Positions 1 through 7,326 of a stretch of DNA of 13,487 bases are shown piece after piece. The translations under genes were made by a program, and so were the position numbers. This DNA is from Spongospora subterranea (taxonomy: Eukaryota > Endomyxa > Phytomyxea > Plasmodiophorida > Plasmodiophoridae): assembly GCA_900404475.1 (NCBI GenBank), contig OUQQ01000553.1:1-13487 (forward strand), written 5' to 3'. Each line of letters begins with the position of its first letter. Positions within the stretch are counted from its first letter, which is position 1. The notes under the pieces are model-generated. The model worked only from the letters and a program-made list of their open reading frames with translations. It was not told where the DNA came from and made no database searches.

Positions 1-320
1 CGAGGCAAACTTCTTAGATCGAACAGGAGCATGGGACAAGCACTCTTCAACAAGCTGACGCATCGGGGCAGCTTTCTTGGCAAAATCAGGAATTGAGGAG
101 GCTAATCATGTAGCAGCGCACATGAACTGCATTAATTCTCCAGCAGTTGAAGGGACGGGAAAGTTCTGTAAAGCTTGAATTCGATGGGGGTCAGGCGAAA
201 ATCCAATGGACGAGAAGATATTCCCACACCAGAGAGCTTCAGATTTGAAAAAACAGCATTATCCAGCCATACTAGGAGCTTAATAAATCTCCAAATATCT
301 CATGCATACCACGTTGAAAA
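1..320 (-). pseudogene. Ty3/gypsy retrotransposon fragment, reverse transcriptase end to connection region, degenerate
   Basis: Read on the minus strand, this stretch gives pieces typical of Ty3/gypsy polyproteins in at least three frames: FQRGMHEIFGDLL (from about 319), then KLLVWLDNAVFS (about 285-250, the catalytic 'LDD' box, here LDN), then CCFFKSEALWCG, then the post-RT connection with FPVPSTAGELMQF and IPDFAKKAAPM, running off the window start. The segment between the LDD box and CCFF, about 30 residues in intact elements, is missing. A TGA (106-108) sits where Trp is usual before the IPDFAK motif. Frame changes, the altered catalytic Asp and the stop show a dead copy. The WCG motif plus this connection type recalls gypsy elements of oomycetes and chytrid-like organisms; that link is inference. 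A weak continuation to about 475 is possible. Confidence 0.8.
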
Positions 321-789
321 CGGGAAAACACCATTACAATTGCCTTGGCAGATAGATGAACAGTATACACTGTACACTGATACAGGTCGGGTCGGGAGTG
401 CGGACTAACTACAGTAGACACCGAGGCATTTGGAAAAACAGCCAAGATCTTTATCCATTGTCGTGGTGGTGCCACCAGACGACGTTGCCGATTCTGGCTG
501 AAATAGCACGGTCAATCTGTGCATTCCTGCTTCCAGCGCGAAACTGTGAGTGCAAGTTTCAGACGCCGGAAACACCATCACTGATAAGAGAACAAGTATT
601 GACGTTCAAAGGTCGACTCAGTGTTATTTTTGAGCTCCAATCATGATCATTAAAAAACTTGTTTGACTCTAAATACACATATGGATTAGCGACGTAACTT
701 GACAAAGCAAAATTTCGAGTTTAGAACTTCAAATGAACATGGGTTTTACTTACAGTACTCAATATATTTACACACTATATAGTGTATAT

Positions 790-903
790 AGCGGTCGGGT
801 TGGGTCAGGGTCACGCCAAACCGAATTGGGTTGGGTCCCGGATTGGAAAAAAGGATAAGCCAGGGTTAGGGTTGGGCCGGGTATTGTATTATTTTCACCT
901 CTG
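790..903. other. G-rich block with a G-quadruplex motif; possible decayed DNA-transposon end
   Basis: The plus strand carries repeated GGGTTGGGT-type runs (797-846) and a clean four-tract quadruplex motif, GGGTTAGGGTTGGGCCGGG, at 863-881. Read on the minus strand, the block begins with CAGAGGTGAAAA (903 leftwards) followed by CCC-rich 'ACCCGGCCCAACCC' sequence. That layout resembles the ends of many non-autonomous hAT elements, which start with CAGGGGTG-like bases and continue with GGGTC/GACCC runs. I found no matching opposite end or clear 8-bp target duplication, so the hAT assignment is only a suggestion. The single TTAGGGTT is too short to be called a telomere tract. Confidence 0.4.
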
Positions 904-926
904 CTGTACGGTCATGTGTACAGCAG
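901..926. repeat. perfect 9-bp inverted repeat
   Basis: CTGCTGTAC (901-909) and GTACAGCAG (918-926) are perfect reverse complements separated by 8 nt, and could form a hairpin. It abuts the G-rich block. Its role is unknown; it may be a scar of element insertion or excision. Confidence 0.6.
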
Positions 927-1073
927 AGTACAGAACGAGATAAAGTCGGAATGAGAAAAACAGACTGATGCAATTATGTGGTGCAGATTCTGATTGAATC
1001 TTCTTTGTAATCTGTTTTTGTTGAATCGGTCTTGAATCGGTTTCAGCATTGATCTACATCCAAACTCGTTGGG

Positions 1074-1078
1074 AAAAA
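1074..1078 (-). terminator. RNA polymerase III terminator of tRNA-Tyr
   Basis: A TTTTT run on the minus strand begins 5 nt beyond the discriminator base of the tRNA, as expected for Pol III termination. Confidence 0.8.
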
Positions 1079-1083
1079 GATAT

Positions 1084-1168
1084 TCCTCCCTACCCGGGTC
1101 GAACGGGTGACCTGAGCATAACAGCGATAATCTACAGTGCCCCGCTCTTCCAACTGAGCTAAGGAAGG
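1084..1168 (-). tRNA. tRNA-Tyr (anticodon GTA) with a 12-nt intron
   Basis: The minus strand folds as a full cloverleaf. The acceptor stem CCTTCCT pairs with AGGGAGG (one T-G wobble), followed by discriminator A. TA fills positions 8-9. The D-stem GCTC/GAGC encloses AGTTGGAA. The anticodon stem is GGGCA/TGCTC and the loop reads CTGTAG-A with anticodon GTA at 1133-1135. The T-arm is ACCCG-TTCGACC-CGGGT. A 12-nt intron (1120-1131) lies exactly after nucleotide 37, the canonical place, and eukaryotic tRNA-Tyr genes nearly always carry one. The C1-G72 pair is the eukaryotic/archaeal tRNA-Tyr identity pair. Internal A and B box sequences are intact, so the gene looks functional and transcribed by RNA polymerase III. 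CCA is not encoded. Confidence 0.95.
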
Positions 1169-1271
1169 ATGTTACATGTTGTATCAAACTATGAACACTT
1201 CTACCCCTAACTACCGATCAAATTGAGTCAGTGGACCTCAGTTGGATTTGAATCCAATTGTATACTTGTTT

Positions 1272-1757
1272 ATGGTCTAGAGCACTCGTTTATCGCTCGA
1301 TATCATCTGTGAGATTAAGAGTCCCAACTCTACAAAGTAGTGCGACAGAGCTCAATAGACAAAGAAAGGGGTAGTCTAGCGTATCGGCAACGCAAGAGAC
1401 ACCACCACATCATGACACGCCACAGTAGAGACGAGGTCAACCATATAGCCGGTGGCGACAGCCAACCAGAGCCATGATGGGAAGATCAACAACAATTCAC
1501 CCACTCAGGAAGGAGGTGGACAGCACCAAATACAACACCGGCCTGAGTCTGACCTTAGAGTTTGATGGCACAAACTGGGACACCTTTTAGCGAAGGTTGA
1601 GACCCAACTTATCCGCATGGACATCGATCCCTACTGCATCACGAGCCGAACGCGACGAGTTGCGTTGACCTTGGCATATCTTCCTGCTTTGACGTAATAG
1701 AAGCCATCATGCATCTCTTCGGTGAGGATAGTTGTTTCTTCCGTGCTCTCAATCTGC
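1272..1757. repeat. left arm of a composite copia inverted repeat
   Basis: This segment is the reverse complement of 2657-3232 at roughly 85-90% identity by eye, over about 490 bp, except for an 80-bp stretch (2756-2835) present only in the right arm. Reading left to right, the arm starts at TGGTCTAGAG, runs through an untranslated leader, enters the copia gag start on the plus strand (ATG at 1474), and at about 1650-1665 switches to the copia protease-downstream region on the minus strand. The arm is therefore itself a fusion of two oppositely oriented pieces, and the same fusion appears in the other arm. Confidence 0.85.
1474..1660 (+). pseudogene. copia gag N-terminal fragment (left arm)
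   Basis: From ATGATG (1474), the plus strand reads a typical Ty1/copia gag start, with TGLSLTLEFDGTNWDTF matching the family's 'FDGTNW...W/F' opening. A TAG codon follows directly, and after a frame change RMDIDPYCITSRTRR is seen. The same TAG follows the same motif in the right-arm copy. The fragment ends where the sequence switches into antisense pre-integrase sequence at about 1650-1665. It is not functional. Confidence 0.7.
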
Positions 1758-2640
1758 ATCTTGTTTTCAATGACGATTCTATAGCCTTGTTCAGTGATGC
1801 GGCGCTTCATATCAATGTATTCGTCATGTTCGGTGCGTAAAGTGCATCCTTGATGGTGATTGGCGGCCATGTTTGGATGATCAAAATGCCCTTTCCATGT
1901 ATGCCTTTGAGGCCTGTCGGTTGCACGCTTGGATCTGAACTGGTTTCTTAGAGGTTCATAATCAATCAAGATGTTTTGATTTTTGTGACTGCAACGTTGG
2001 CGCCGCTGTCAATGATGTAGTCGCACGTAACTGCAGTGCCGACGCGGGTGATCCTGAATCCATTGAATCTGACACGGTGCGCATTGTTCGTTTTCGGTGA
2101 AGGCTCATCAGGGCTTCTTCGTCGGAGATGTGAGTTCAACACCCAACACTTATCTGTGTCGTGGGAAGCTGTCTTGCACTTGTTGCAATACTGCTTGGCT
2201 TGAAGGTAACCTTTGTTCTTGTGCTGGGCTTTCATTGTCTCCGCTGGCTCGTTCTGTAGACAGTAAAAGGCTTGTCAATGAAGCGGTTGTCCCCAGCTGT
2301 GATGCTCTAGCAGCTGCCTTCACTTGGTTGTACTCTGCTTGTAATCCTTGAAGTACTTTCGCACAGATTGCTAGTTCTCCGATCATAATCTCCATTGTGA
2401 TCAAGTCGTGGTATATTGAAACAAGTCGGTCCAAGTAAACCTTCATCTTCTTACTCGGCTGCTTTTTCCTCACTGAATTTGATGAATAACGCCCATGGTT
2501 TCGCCTATTTCGTGTCATCATATGTTTTTTTTGTGGTCTCCATAGTTGTGCTGTTGTCGAACAATGCCTGACCTGCTTATACTGCACCTGTGCCAGGCGC
2601 ATGCTGATTTCGGCCAACGCTGCGCTATCGGTTCGTCGCT
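1640..2640 (-). pseudogene. copia gag, zinc knuckle, protease and pre-integrase, broken by frameshifts
   Basis: On the minus strand, three successive frames carry the 5' half of a Ty1/copia polyprotein. At 2640-2150 there is a gag core of the UBN2/retrotransposon-gag type, including VYLDRLVSIYHDLITM and GLQAEYNQVKAAARASQ. At 2187-2146 there is a CX2CX4HX4C zinc knuckle (CNKCKTASHDTDKC). Near 2010-1998 lies the aspartic protease active site as YIIDSGANVAVTK. Near 1800-1660 lies the segment between protease and integrase, with EQGYRIVIENKMQIEST and DGFYYVKAGRYAKVNA. Frames shift near 2235 and 1969, and a TGA follows the protease motif. The open frames are long enough to suggest fairly recent decay. 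The fragment is flanked by the two inverted arms. Confidence 0.85.
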
Positions 2641-2656
2641 CTGTTGAAGACTCAGC

Positions 2657-2755
2657 CAGATTGAGTGCACGGAAGGAACAACTATCCTCACCCGAAGAGA
2701 TGCATGATGACCTCTATTACGTCAAAGCAGGAAGATATGCCAAGGTCAACGCAAC
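2657..2755 (+). pseudogene. copia pre-integrase fragment (right arm)
   Basis: The plus strand reads DLYYVKAGRYAKVNAT, the same motif as in the minus-strand element at about 1660-1700. One extra C (CACCCGAAG against CACCGAAG) shifts the frame just before it. It stops abruptly where antisense gag begins. Confidence 0.7.
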
Positions 2756-3027
2756 GATCAGCTTGGACCTCGCTCAAAATTGATTTGGGCATTGCGTCGG
2801 ACGAGCGTCCAAAGAATCTACGCTGCGCGATCGCTTCGTCGCGTTCGGCTCGTGATGCAAATAGGGATCGATGTCCATGCGGATAATTTGGGTCTCAACC
2901 TTTCGCTAAAAGGTGTCCCAGTTTGTGCCATCAAACTCTAAGGTCAGACTCAGGCCGGTGTTGTATTTGGTGCTGTCCACCTCCCTCCTTAGTGGGTGAA
3001 TTGTTGTCGATCTCGTCGACTCCCATC
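2756..3027 (-). pseudogene. copia gag N-terminal fragment (right arm)
   Basis: Read on the minus strand from ATGATG (about 3027), this repeats the gag opening seen at 1474. LEFDGTNWDTF is again followed by TAG, and then RKVETQIIRMDIDPY. It extends about 24 codons further than the left-arm copy. Small indels near the start break the frame. The common nonsense codon shows that both arms descend from the same sequence at this point. Confidence 0.65.
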
Positions 3028-3239
3028 ATGGCTCTGGTTGGCTGTCGCCACCGGTTATATTGTTGGCCTCGACTCTACTGTGGCGTTTCATGATGGTGGT
3101 GTCTCTTGCGTTGCCGATACGCTAGACTACCCCTTTCTTTGTTCAATGAGCTCTGTCGCACTTCGTTGTAGAGTTGGGACTCTTAATCTCACAGATGATA
3201 TCGTGCGACAATTGAGTCCTCTAGACCAGCATATTAGGA

Positions 3240-3760
3240 AGAATGTATTAACAACAAAACGTATAATCCCGAAGAAGTCTTAGCCGCAACCAAGCAATTT
3301 TCATCACAGTTGCACAGTCTGAAACCGGCCGGGGCCAAAGGATGACAACATTTCTCGAGGCGAATATGTGAATAGCGAGATGAGCGCGTACATGCTGCAG
3401 AAGGAAGAACATCAAGCGTCAAAAGACAGTTCCTTATAGCCCCCAGTGATGAAACTAGACAATTATGGCAATGGCCCGATGCGTCTTAATTGCGTTGAAC
3501 CTCCCGCATGAGGTACTGGCCCCACGCTGTCAAGAACGCGACGTACACGTTGAATCGACTCCCGACAAAGTCAATCGATTTAAAAACACCTTTGGATGAG
3601 GCGCATAGCCAACATCCGAACGTTGCACATTTCTAGTCTACGCTGATTTCCAGAAAGGCTACATCTTAGAACAACTCAAGAACAAGGACGCTATCGTATG
3701 AAGAGATGTATTGAGGATAAATTCCCAAACATGGAGCGCCCGGCGACCATGACGTTTTTG
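3240..3760 (+). pseudogene. copia integrase, catalytic core end and C-terminal part, degenerate
   Basis: Several frames of the plus strand give ordered pieces of Ty1/copia integrase. EEVLAATKQFSSQL (about 3273-3315) comes first, then DDNISRGEYVNSEMSAYMLQ (about 3343-3402, matching the family's LRSDNGGEY block), then AMARCVLIALNLPHE (3470-3514). TYTLNRLPTKSIDLKTPLDE (3542-3600) and NVAHF follow, then YADFQKGYIL and a RDVL that corresponds to the usual SRDV. Stops and frameshifts separate these pieces. It starts within about 10 bp of the right inverted arm, so the integrase N-terminal zinc-binding region is missing. Confidence 0.8.
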
Positions 3761-4005
3761 AAATCATCGATGATCATGGATTTGAACTCAACCTCGTGAA
3801 CCACTCAACCAATGTGGAGTACCCAAGACGGCAATGCAGGTGCCTAATAGTCATATCGATTGCCATCATTCGTAATTGGAACATTTTCCAACGCAACTTC
3901 CACGACGCCCGCCGATTCTGCTGCCCATATATGTTAAGTCGGGCGCCGATCACACGAAGGTGTATTTACTCAATGTAACAACGACGAAGGACAACAAGCA
4001 AATGC
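3761..4005 (+). other. position where copia reverse transcriptase should lie; almost all missing
   Basis: In an intact copia element roughly 1 kb of reverse transcriptase separates the integrase end from RNase H. Here only about 250 bp remain, with no YVDD box or other RT motif that I can recognise. A large internal deletion is the simplest reading. Confidence 0.55.
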
Positions 4006-4480
4006 AGGCGGGTCCAGGGAAACTGCCGTTCTTTCACCAACACGGGAAGCCCTGAAGCAACAGAAGAGTGTGACTTCTGCCAACAATGTGAACTGGCGAC
4101 GTCGAAACGACCACCGTTCCCAACAAGGCGAGATACTCGACCAACGCGCAGATACGAGATCGTATCATCCGATCATAAAAGGTCCTAATGCTTACAACCG
4201 CGAACGATAGCAAAACCTCAACTATACACCAAGACAACCAAAGAGCGATGTTCCCGAAACCAACAGATCAAGTACATCGCGTACGAAACATATCGACGTA
4301 CGACATCACTTCATAGGGGAAAAGAAGGATCCTGATAACGTACTTCTCAACCAACAACGTGGTCGCAGATATATTAACAAAGCCGTTGAACGAGGAGACC
4401 TTTCTGAAGCAACGGTCATCGATGATGAACCTGGGCACTTCCACTGCCAAGAGCGCGAAATTCAGATTGAGGTGCGACAT
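4006..4480 (+). pseudogene. copia RNase H and polyprotein C-terminus, frameshifted
   Basis: The plus strand shows the ordered RNase H blocks of Ty1/copia: AVLSPTREALKQQ (about 4027-4065), TIHQDNQRAMFPK (about 4221-4259, the DNQ catalytic block), SRTKHIDVRHHFIGEKK (about 4277-4327), then after a frameshift STNNVVADILTKPLNEETF (about 4350-4405), the very end of the polyprotein. Overall order and strand agree with the integrase fragment upstream. No 3' long terminal repeat was recognised downstream. Confidence 0.8.
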
Positions 4481-4802
4481 TTCGACAGCAGAGGAGCGTG
4501 CTGAATGGCGGGAGCCACTACCTCGGTGAACAGCACAGGACTCATATCCAGATGATCAATCAACATCAATAAATCGCTTCTCAAATTCAAACTTTATTGG
4601 TTTACCTGCTATAGCTACCATCAATTTCATATATGTAGTGACCCGCGACATGAAAAATACAAAATACCCAGTCCTTATGGACAGGGAATTATCAAAGTCG
4701 TAACGACTTTGGAATGATCAACTCGTTCATGCAAATAACTGGACTAAATATCTCTTAGTTGAGTACGACGATTGCGGACCTCAAACATAATATCCATTCG
4801 CA
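4481..4802. other. spacer between copia remnant and ODAD1-like gene
   Basis: No gene was seen. It contains a perfect stem-loop, CAAAGTCG-TAA-CGACTTTG (4693-4711), and a shorter one (GTCC-TTAT-GGAC, 4672-4683). The last part must hold the promoter and 5' leader of the plus-strand gene starting at 4803. No clear TATA box is visible. Confidence 0.5.
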
Positions 4803-6385
4803 ATGACGCTTGTTGATGGTGAACGGAATCCACGCCTCGATGCCCTGCATCATCGAGCTAAGCAGTTGGAGCAGCGAATGTTGCCCGTTGGCCGCCATTC
4901 TCTCGATCGCACGTCGACCAATATCGCCGAACTTATATCACGCTCGCTGCAGGATTCACTGACGTCGAACATGCAGATCGCTGTCGAAAAAAGCTCGATC
5001 GAACAGAAAGTCGCAGTGAAACCCGAGTCGGAAACGCACGACTGTGGGCGTTTGAGGAAACAGCTGGAGCGATATCGATCCCTACAGGAATTGATCGATT
5101 GCGTGCCACATGTCGATCGCCACGCCGTCAAAGACGAACGCCTAGCCGAGTGGCGCGTGCAAGTTCAACGGATGGAACGGCGATTGCATCGGCTCAACCT
5201 GCACTATGCGGAAACGCGCCTGGACAACAGTCGCTTGCAGCGGGAGTTCGAACACGACAACCGACTCGCCGACGCCGATGGACATTATTGCCGAACCCTG
5301 CGCCAACGGCTGCAGTTGGTCGAACCGAAGGTCATATCGTGTATTAGGGAATCAGACGGTATTGCCGATAGTCGCGATAGCGCCATGAACGAGCTGAGGG
5401 CGTTAGCAATACAGATTGAGAAGCATCAGGTGCAATTTCAACGAGAATGGGGAATCCTCGACCAGCTAATCAATGACCAGGTCGGTCTGAACGCGCGGCT
5501 TCGCTTCGATTGTTCAACTAGAATGCGGTTCTGGTGCAGGACGAGGGGCGGTTAGTTCCACCGATGGAAGAATCGCATTCCGATCTGAACGATGACGATG
5601 AACTAAAGGTTCGCGGAATGGACCAGATTCGGTCTCGAGCGTTCTGGGCAATGGCCGCCGATTCCGCCTGCCGAACGATGGCCGAGAATCGGCTGGACGC
5701 GGCGAGGAATTGTGTCAACACGATTCTGAAGGGGACCGGAATCGCCAACGTCGACGAGCTGGTGGAGCGTCTCGATCGCGCCGAGCTGGATTGCATCGAC
5801 CTTTATCGTGAAGCGGCCCAGATCAAACGATTACTCGACGATGCCCATCAGGAGCGGGGCGAGCGCCAGCTCCCGATGGCAGTTATTGTTAGGAAATCAA
5901 AGGCGACCGTTCCTGAAATTGCGTTCGCTGAAGTTCAAGCGATGATCGATGAGTTGGAGATCGAAAAGAAGAATTTAGAGTCGGAAATGGAGCTGATCTT
6001 ACAGAAATTGCAACTGGTAAATTTCTGAAAAATCGTCGCTGAGACGCTCTGTGTAATTTCTGATGACCATTTCTAGGTGACAAACCTGTTTGGACATGAT
6101 TTCACCACTGCGACGATACCTGTCAACGTGTCAAACTTGGCTGAAGTACTGGATGGGATCGAGCGGAGCACTTTGGCTTTGATCAAACAGGCAGCGGTCG
6201 TGGACAATAATCATTCCGCTGAGACGAATCAGGTCGTGGCCGATGATGTCATCGTGGACCCGATGGAATTGCAGGCCGACTGGCCGTACAGACAAGGGTC
6301 GATTGTTCCCCCGAACATCGAGACCGACAGCGTCGTCTCTGAGTCTGAGATATTCCTTACCCAGCGCGATTGCAAGAGGAAATGA
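4803..6385 (+). CDS. outer dynein arm docking complex coiled-coil protein (ODAD1/CCDC114-CCDC63/DC2 family)
   Basis: This family anchors outer dynein arms on axonemal doublet microtubules of motile cilia and flagella. The proposed exons are 4803-5480, 5540-6016 and 6077-6385, joined by introns of 59 nt (GTCGGT...GTGCAG) and 60 nt (GTAAAT...TTCTAG), both phase 0. They give 487 aa, somewhat shorter than animal members. Charged heptad-rich coiled coils run through exon 1 (RLRKQLERYRSLQELID near residue 82, then EIEKHQ/REWGILDQLIND at its end). In exon 2, ILKGTGIANVDELVERL followed by LDCIDLYREAAQIKRLLDD matches the family's conserved 'TG..D...LV..+...E..NFALFN.INEL' block. Exon 3 holds the globular-looking tail (SNLAEVLDGIERSTLALIKQ), matching the family's 'L..IE.RT.EIL' end. 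For intron 1 an alternative acceptor (CTAG, 5521) would give a 41-nt intron and 6 more residues. The family is assigned by motif recall; which paralogue it is remains undecided. It converges with the next gene. Confidence 0.75.
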
Positions 6386-6482
6386 TCTGCCTCGAACTTC
6401 TGCTGCTGTTCAGAAAACGAAACTGTTTTTGAGGTCTCTATTTCGATAATCACATAGGTTTAATATCAAAACATTACGAATA
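6386..6482. other. convergent intergenic gap with shared 3' regions
   Basis: Ninety-seven bases separate the stop codons of the ODAD1-like gene (plus) and the methyltransferase gene (minus). The region is AT-rich near 6437-6480. Both polyadenylation regions must lie here or overlap the opposite gene. No perfect AATAAA was seen. Confidence 0.6.
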
Positions 6483-7326
6483 CTATCGGCGCCTTTTCAG
6501 GACGAACATATATACTGGGTGCAATTCCTCTGGGAACTTATGCTGGATTTTCGTCTTCACAAGAATCAGCCGCGTCCTCCGGAAAAGACTCTGGAACTGT
6601 GACAACGTTCGCGTGACGTTGTTGTCTTCGGAATCAAAGAAAAAGTCCTTTCGGGCCACGTTCTCTTTGATGATCACGAAGGAATTGGGCCCCCGTAGGG
6701 AGTTGGCGCAACGATTGAGGAACGCCTCGAAATGCGAATCGGTCAGATAACCGATAACCCATTGGATCCAGACAAGATCATAATGGCCAGGGCGGGGAGT
6801 GAATGTCTGTAATCCCTCAGTGTAGAAGGTGCCCATGCGAGGATGGGACGCCAGCCGGCTCCGAGCCGATTCGACATGGGAGGCGGATTGCTCGACCATA
6901 TCGGCTTCGTTGAAGATTGGCAGGAGCAGGCCTTCCAGGATGCGCCCGATACCGGCACCGCAATCTGATCACGATGTTATCAAACTGGAGATGGCGAAAG
7001 GGAACCGAGATTATGTCGTACCGATCGCGTTCCCCAATTCAATAACGGGTAATGATCCGATTAACTCCCGCGACGATTGTAAATCTAGATCGCTGATATG
7101 TTCAAATCCCTGAAACCGCACAAAAAATTCGATTATTAGCGATCTTCTGAAATGGCGATTCCGCAAAACATACACCGAGAACGCCATTGTTGGAGAGCTC
7201 TGTCGTTTCCCAATAATCTTGACTCTTTCTATACCAATCCGCATTGTCTTCACCCTGTTCTAGGTTCTCCCACAGGTCGTTAATCTCCTTGTACTTTCTC
7301 CCCGAACTACTGTACCCGCACTCCAT
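6483..7326 (-). CDS. NTMT1: alpha-N-terminal protein methyltransferase 1 (X-Pro-Lys N-terminal methyltransferase)
   Basis: The enzyme uses S-adenosylmethionine to methylate the alpha-amino group of proteins whose processed N-terminus is X-Pro-Lys, such as ribosomal proteins and, in animals, RCC1. The proposed exons are 7326-7174, 7109-7022 and 6964-6483, with introns of 64 nt (GTATGT...TTTCAG, phase 0) and 57 nt (GTACGA...ATCAG, phase 1). They give 240 aa, against 223 in human. Visible blocks in order are SQDYWETTELSNNGVLGGF (spanning intron 1), HISDLDLQSS, the SAM-binding motif AIDCGAGIGRILEGLL (spanning intron 2), the YDLVWIQWVIGYLTD block, and VIIKENVARKD...FDSEDNN. The Asn of KEN and the Asp pair of the DSED block match human Asn168, Asp177 and Asp180, but the position of human His140 is Tyr. 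The ATG at 7326 is chosen as the first in frame; the frame is open about 17 codons further upstream. Confidence 0.9.

Larger units (their letters stand above)
321..1073. other. gene-free stretch, no convincing coding region
   Basis: I see no protein with recognisable motifs on either strand. The open frames are short and look random. The notable content is a T/A-rich patch with 'actatatagtgtatata' (about 774-790), a G-rich block (790-881) and a small palindrome (901-926), which are listed separately. This could be decayed transposon sequence between the gypsy fragment and the tRNA gene. Confidence 0.5.
2657..3232. repeat. right arm of a composite copia inverted repeat, with an 80-bp extra stretch
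   Basis: This is the inverted copy of 1272-1757. It begins with pre-integrase sequence on the plus strand, switches at about 2755 to gag-start and leader sequence on the minus strand, and ends at CTCTAGACCA (3219-3228). The 80 bp at 2756-2835, absent from the left arm, extend the minus-strand gag reading (SRAERDEAIAQRRFFGRS). The left arm therefore probably lost this piece, rather than the right arm gaining it. Confidence 0.85.

Noticed and set aside
863..881. Interstitial telomere repeat (TTAGGG)
   Set aside because: Only one TTAGGG followed by TTGGGCC is present. The surrounding GGGTTGGGT pattern is not telomeric, so it is treated as a G-rich block.
912..1187. 91-aa minus-strand open frame
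   Set aside because: It overlaps the tRNA-Tyr gene for its whole N-terminal part and shows no protein motif.
1375..1420. Second tRNA gene (TAGTCTAGCG resembles an A box)
   Set aside because: No matching anticodon stem, T-arm or acceptor stem could be folded around it.
1272..3232. CRISPR array or DNA transposon with terminal inverted repeats
   Set aside because: There are only two long arms, in inverted orientation, with copia coding content and no transposase. Retroelement rearrangement explains it better.
4850..5131. 93-aa minus-strand open frame
   Set aside because: It is antisense to exon 1 of the coiled-coil gene and has no motif; a shadow frame.
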